From NCBI GenBank assembly GCA_945893045.1, contig CAMDEA010000056.1, positions 1 through 45,853 of the forward strand: a DNA stretch of 45,853 nucleotides. The letters are read 5' to 3'. The position numbers were made by a program, and so were the translations under genes. Below are positions 42,175-45,853 of this stretch, piece by piece. The notes beneath the pieces are model-generated. The model was not told the origin of the DNA, did no database searches, and saw only the letters and a list, made by a program, of their open reading frames with translations. Position 1 is the stretch's first letter. Each line of letters opens with the position of its first letter. The stretch is from Planctomyces sp. SH-PL62 (GTDB lineage Bacteria; Planctomycetota; Planctomycetia; Planctomycetales; Planctomycetaceae).

Positions 42175-45144
42175 TCAATTTCTTGGGAATTGCCGCTGAG
42201 TCATCACTTCCGACTGCCCCTCCACCAGGAAAATTTCCTGATTCGTTCGCACGTCATTCCACTGCTGATGTCGCCCGCTGGGCCAGTCCACATCAAGTCG
42301 AACCGTCTCGCTTTCTTGAGGCACTGCAAACGACAAAAAGTGTTCGTTCGTGACCAAGAACCCGTCTCCCCCCGTCAGAAACCGCACGATCCGGGAACGG
42401 TCGGCATGGACCGTGACTTTTGCTCCGATTGGTTCGCGGCAGCCGTTGCGGCCGAGCAAGCGCACGGTGAGCAGTCGGCCTGCGGGAGCCGTGCGATTCG
42501 TCAGCAGAGCGAACGGCGCGTGTAAGTGGGAAATCCCAACATCGGTGCGGCCGTCACGATTCCAGTCGAACTTCGCCAGGCCTCGTCCCAAATAGCGGCC
42601 CTGAAAAAATGCGCCCAGTTCATCACTGGGAACTTCCGCGAAGCGGCGTCCCTGTTGATTGCGAAAGATCTGCGGAGGGAGTCGATCCGGTTCGCCGCGC
42701 GCGGAGACTTGATCGACATGACCGTTGGTGATGATCAAGTCTTCCCAGCCGTCACCGTCCAAGTCGGAGAACTGGCAACCGAAGCCGAGCATCCAAAAGC
42801 TCGCCGCCCGCAGATTCATGTCGCGGGTCTGTTCCTCGAAGAAGCCTCCCGGCTTCAGCGAGAACAACGTGCTGGACTCCGCAAAAAAGTTGGTGATGAA
42901 CAACTCGATCTGACCGTCACCATTCGCGTCCCCGGCGGCCACGCCCATGCTCGCGGTGGCGTGCCCATCTTGATTAAACGCGACACCGCGAATGACTCCC
43001 TCTTCCTGAAAATGGGGAACGCCAGCGGAGTCTGTGCCCTGATGGACCCACAGAAAATTCGCGGACGTGTCGTTGGCGATAAAGATGTCCGGCAAGCCGT
43101 CGCCACTGAAGTCCCAAACTACGACCCCCAGCCCGCGACCTTCGGGAGCCAGAATGCCCGCCGCTTCCGAGACATCGCGAAAGGTGCCGTCGCCGCGATT
43201 GACGTAGAGCTTGTCTTGCTCGGACGGCAATTGCCGTGGCGTGCAGGATTTCAGTGTGCCGTCGGAGGCTCGGCATTCCCTTTGTGTGGTCTCCGGAATC
43301 TTCGTGTAGTTCAGCACGTACAGATCCGGCAGTCCATCGCCGGTGAAGTCCGCGAAGACGCTGCTCGTGGTCCATTCGTCTCCGACGACTCCGGCACGGA
43401 TGCTGGTCTCCACGAACGTCCCGTCGCCGTTGTTGTGGAACAGGCGATTCGGCCCCTTGTTGCCGACATAGATGTCCGCGAAACCGTCTTGATCGAAATC
43501 ACCCACGGCCACGCCATGTGAAAAACTGAACTCAGCGATCGAGGCCAACTCGGTAACGTCCTCGAATCGCTCGCCGGCGACGTTGCGAAACAACCGATCG
43601 CGATCTTCCGCGCGCGGTGTTGACTCGCGCCAGTTGTTCGCCTGAGCTAAATACAAATCCGGCCAACCATCGTTGTCGAAGTCCACAGCTCCCAAGCCAC
43701 CGCCCATCACGTTGAAGATGTGTTGCAGCCGGTTCTCTTCCGACGATCCCTCGAAGTACTCGAACTTGATCCCGGCGTTCGCCGCGTCGTCGGTGAAATT
43801 CCACGCGATGTGAGTGGTCTCGGAGGTTTCTTCCGAAGCGGGTTTCTCTTGCGGAGTTGGCCATGTTGGCGTCGGAAATCCCTCGACTCTGAGCGAACGA
43901 ATCGGCGACTGATCCGTGGCATTGGGGATATTTTCGCGCCGCGCCAGTTGCAGCCAGCGATTCAGTTCGCGATGCGGCGACTCTTGGGGGATATCGAGTC
44001 TCGTCAAAATGTAAGCCCAACCGGCGGCCTCCCAATAACGCCCGATGCTTCCCAACTGAGCGATGAGTTTCGCGATCACGACGTCGTCGATGCCGGTTCG
44101 CAACAGATTCAAATTGGCTTCGATTTCAGACATCACCTCGGCCCGGCGAGACAACTCCCTGGCGACCTCTGTCTGTCCCACCTTCGCCAGACCATTGGCG
44201 AGCTGAATGTTGGCATTCAAGTGGTTGGGCTGCCGCCGCACCGTTTCGAGAAAACAGCGGACGCTGCCTGGAAGCAAACCAAGCTGCCGCGCTTTCAAAC
44301 CTTGAGCGAACCAAACTTCCGGATGATCGCGAGCCTCGTCGGGCAGACTGCCGCGCCATTGCAGAAACTCGCCGAGGTCACCGCGTTCCACAATCAAGCG
44401 GCCCAGTCGTCCCTGAGCTTCTCCCAACTCGGGCCTAACGGCCAACACCTGCCGTAGCAATTCTTCGCCGGTCTCTGGCTGGTTATCCAGGAGCGATCGA
44501 CGTGCCGCCGCCAACGTCAGCAGCAGGTCGGGGCTCGCCAAGTCTTGATTGTCCCGCTCTGACTGCTCGTCGCGCCGAAAAAAGAGTTCGGCGGTCGCGA
44601 TGCACAGCAGTTCGTCCATGTTGCATTGCCCGCACAAAATCGGAATGAAGAAGTGCGGCGCGGCTTCCCAGACTCGGCCGGCCACTTGCAAGATGTGACC
44701 GAGTTGCTGGTTGGCCTCCCGGTGCGACGGATTAATCTGCAAGGCTCGGCGAAAATGCCGCTCCGCCGACAGCAACTGACCGAGCACCGCGTTTCGGCGA
44801 CCGATGCCAAACTCACGCCGGAACTCCCAGCGACCACCATCCTGCGGCAATCGCTCGAAGAGCTGGATCGCCTCAGCGTTCTGCTGCTGAGTCGCCGCCG
44901 CCTCGGCCGCGAGAGCCAATCCCACCACGTCATCCGGGAAGTCTCGCAAGTGCTGTTGAGCTTTCGTCCAAGCCTCCGGTATCCGGTTCAATTGTGCCCG
45001 CACGATCTCGCGCCGCGACGCTTCTCTGGATGTCGGAGCCACAAACGGACGGACGCAAATGCCCAGTCCGACGACGAACACGAACAGCAACACAAACACC
45101 ACGAAGTCGTCACGTTTCACGGCGGAAGCAGACGACTGAGGCAT
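42175..45144 (-). CDS. CRTAC1-family protein: TPR, FG-GAP/VCBS repeats and ASPIC/UnbV domain
   Basis: The 989-residue protein has one N-terminal membrane span (about residues 14-34) and no cleavage site I can place. Residues about 45-400 are TPR-like helices. Residues about 480-860 hold at least seven FG-GAP/VCBS repeats with calcium-type loops: DFDNDGWPD, DFDQDGFAD, DFTGDGLPD, DFSGDGLPD, DANGDGQIE, DLDGDGWED and DWNRDGRTD. An ASPIC/UnbV domain closes the protein (LTVRLLGRNGCREPIGAKV, VDWPSGRHQQW). Such proteins are exported, calcium-stabilised propellers probably used in adhesion or polymer binding; the TPR part could recruit partners. AGGAGA lies 5 nt upstream of ATG 45144. A small membrane protein gene lies 29 bases upstream on the same strand. 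Confidence 0.93.
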   Translation of the reverse strand: MPQSSASAVKRDDFVVFVLLFVFVVGLGICVRPFVAPTSREASRREIVRAQLNRIPEAWTKAQQHLRDFPDDVVGLALAAEAAATQQQNAEAIQLFERLPQDGGRWEFRREFGIGRRNAVLGQLLSAERHFRRALQINPSHREANQQLGHILQVAGRVWEAAPHFFIPILCGQCNMDELLCIATAELFFRRDEQSERDNQDLASPDLLLTLAAARRSLLDNQPETGEELLRQVLAVRPELGEAQGRLGRLIVERGDLGEFLQWRGSLPDEARDHPEVWFAQGLKARQLGLLPGSVRCFLETVRRQPNHLNANIQLANGLAKVGQTEVARELSRRAEVMSEIEANLNLLRTGIDDVVIAKLIAQLGSIGRYWEAAGWAYILTRLDIPQESPHRELNRWLQLARRENIPNATDQSPIRSLRVEGFPTPTWPTPQEKPASEETSETTHIAWNFTDDAANAGIKFEYFEGSSEENRLQHIFNVMGGGLGAVDFDNDGWPDLYLAQANNWRESTPRAEDRDRLFRNVAGERFEDVTELASIAEFSFSHGVAVGDFDQDGFADIYVGNKGPNRLFHNNGDGTFVETSIRAGVVGDEWTTSSVFADFTGDGLPDLYVLNYTKIPETTQRECRASDGTLKSCTPRQLPSEQDKLYVNRGDGTFRDVSEAAGILAPEGRGLGVVVWDFSGDGLPDIFIANDTSANFLWVHQGTDSAGVPHFQEEGVIRGVAFNQDGHATASMGVAAGDANGDGQIELFITNFFAESSTLFSLKPGGFFEEQTRDMNLRAASFWMLGFGCQFSDLDGDGWEDLIITNGHVDQVSARGEPDRLPPQIFRNQQGRRFAEVPSDELGAFFQGRYLGRGLAKFDWNRDGRTDVGISHLHAPFALLTNRTAPAGRLLTVRLLGRNGCREPIGAKVTVHADRSRIVRFLTGGDGFLVTNEHFLSFAVPQESETVRLDVDWPSGRHQQWNDVRTNQEIFLVEGQSEVMTQRQFPRN

Positions 45145-45173
45145 GACGATCTCCTCTCACGAATCACGGAACT

Positions 45174-45377
45174 CTATCCGGCAGAGACCTTGGACTTGTC
45201 CCGGACTTCGCTCAGCAGACCCCAAATCACCAAGATCGAACCCAGAGCAAGAAAGACCACAGACGCCGGAATCAGAACCGCCGTGGCATCATCGTGATTG
45301 GGAAACTGAGCCAGTTGCGCGTGCGCGAAGGACTGCTCCGCCGCGAGCAACAGGATTGTGCCCGATAGCAATTTCAT
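45174..45377 (-). CDS. Small exported membrane protein, 67 aa
   Basis: The protein starts MKLLSGTILLLAAEQSFAHA, a signal-like segment, and has a second hydrophobic stretch (VLIPASVVFLALGSILVIWG) before a short charged tail (SEVRDKSKVSAG). It is probably a single-pass inner-membrane protein after signal cleavage. I do not recognise the family. GAGGAG lies 7 nt upstream of ATG 45377; a longer frame upstream is not supported. It ends 29 bases before the FG-GAP/ASPIC gene and likely shares its transcript, which suggests it assists that protein in the membrane. Confidence 0.75.
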   Translation of the reverse strand: MKLLSGTILLLAAEQSFAHAQLAQFPNHDDATAVLIPASVVFLALGSILVIWGLLSEVRDKSKVSAG

Positions 45378-45516
45378 GGATTCACTCCTCAGCCGCAGTC
45401 TCATCGCCGCCTCGTCACGGTGACGGCATCGGCCAGACATGAGTTTCCTTTCGCGGAGGCTGAGTAGAACTCAGCGCGAGGCAGCGATCAAGGCCGTTGA
45501 GCGTTTGGTCCACGGT

Positions 45517-45652
45517 TGGCCAATTTGTCGTATTGGAAACCACGTAGGCGTATGGGGTCGAGTCGTCGAGCCCCACCAAACTGCTCGCTGTTCGTGGTGG
45601 GTCTCGATGACTCGACCCACTCTTCATTTCGCCCAACACGACAAATTGGCCA
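45517..45652. repeat. Nested inverted repeat near the right edge
   Basis: Outer arms 45517-45531 and 45638-45652 are a perfect 15-bp inverted repeat (TGGCCAATTTGTCGT). Inside, GTCGAG-containing arms near 45553-45578 and 45596-45620 pair imperfectly. The 416-base gap between the small membrane protein gene and the right-edge gene holds this element; I see no other gene or RNA there. Confidence 0.8.
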
Positions 45653-45793
45653 GCAGTCGCCGAAGTAGTACGCGGTGAATCACGAAAGCAGCAACGCTAG
45701 GATGCGAGGGTGTGCCAATTTTGCCTGGCGCGATGAATACAGAGTTGTCAGAATGAGGTTGAAAATGTTCGGAACCTCTTTCTGGAGTCGATC

Positions 45794-45853
45794 ATGGATG
45801 ATGTCCCACAAGTGAAATCCGAGTTGTTGATGCCAGCGGTTCGGGAGCAGGTG
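45794..45853 (+). CDS. Start of an unidentified gene (cut by window edge)
   Basis: An ATG at 45794 with GGAG 6 nt upstream begins an open frame to the window end, reading MDDVPQVKSELLMPAV. Only 20 codons are visible and I do not recognise the family. It is divergent from the small membrane protein gene across the nested repeat. Confidence 0.5.
   Translation, partial: MDDVPQVKSELLMPAVREQV

Noticed and set aside
4034..45652. CRISPR array.
   Set aside because: The repeats are inverted, scattered singly between genes and vary in stem sequence; no regular spacer-repeat ladder and no cas gene occurs.

Overview
The window looks like chromosomal DNA of a planctomycete (phylum Planctomycetota). This rests on GC-rich sequence, four Tat-exported DUF1501 proteins, a DUF1549/DUF1553 secreted cytochrome-like protein, a PVC-type heme-binding dehydrogenase-like protein, a DUF1559 pseudopilin-like protein with its small lipoprotein, a CRTAC1-type FG-GAP/ASPIC protein, a type I sulfatase, and Ser/Thr kinases with the planctomycete N-terminal extension. 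The genus cannot be fixed from sequence alone. No phage genes, CRISPR array, rRNA or intact transposase were seen.

Layout. 1-4.2 kb: the N-terminus of a Ser/Thr kinase cut by the window edge, a tRNA-Leu(GAG) with a plausible sigma-70 promoter, and a long secreted TPR protein. 4.2-9.3 kb: a large fusion of kinase, HtrA-like protease and thioredoxin, then a sulfatase. 9.5-12.3 kb: an FAD oxidoreductase and aldo/keto reductase pair, then smpB. 12.4-15.5 kb: an orphan sugar-ABC ATPase and a membrane-anchored protein with two secretin/STN-like repeats. 15.7-18.8 kb: two secreted peptidase-like proteins and a RidA-like protein. 18.9-28 kb: four DUF1501 genes, a DUF4160/DUF2442 pair wedged between two of them, and a CpXC-metallopeptidase fusion. 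28.2-33.4 kb: a PPC-domain protein and a DUF1549/DUF1553 protein. 33.6-40 kb: an M81 peptidase, an enolase-superfamily dehydratase/racemase, and a 1030-residue heme-binding dehydrogenase-like protein. 40-45.4 kb: a lipoprotein, DUF1559, a gene remnant, the TPR/FG-GAP/ASPIC protein and a small membrane protein. The right edge carries the start of another gene.

Functionally, most genes encode exported proteins of the kind planctomycetes use at the cell surface and periplasm for breakdown of complex, often sulfated, polymers and for sensing. Little of the window is core metabolism; smpB and the tRNA are the clear housekeeping genes.

The most striking feature is not a gene. About twenty inverted-repeat elements sit at almost every gene boundary, and three lie in-frame inside coding sequences. 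Many share a GTAG or GTGG head followed by a stem of about 8 bp with a 3-5 nt loop, arranged as two inverted copies. This is the architecture of REP/REPIN elements moved by RAYT (Y1) transposases. Between copies the stems change with compensation while heads and loops stay fixed. Some elements are nested inside others, some supply stop codons, and one family lies exactly between two convergent gene pairs.
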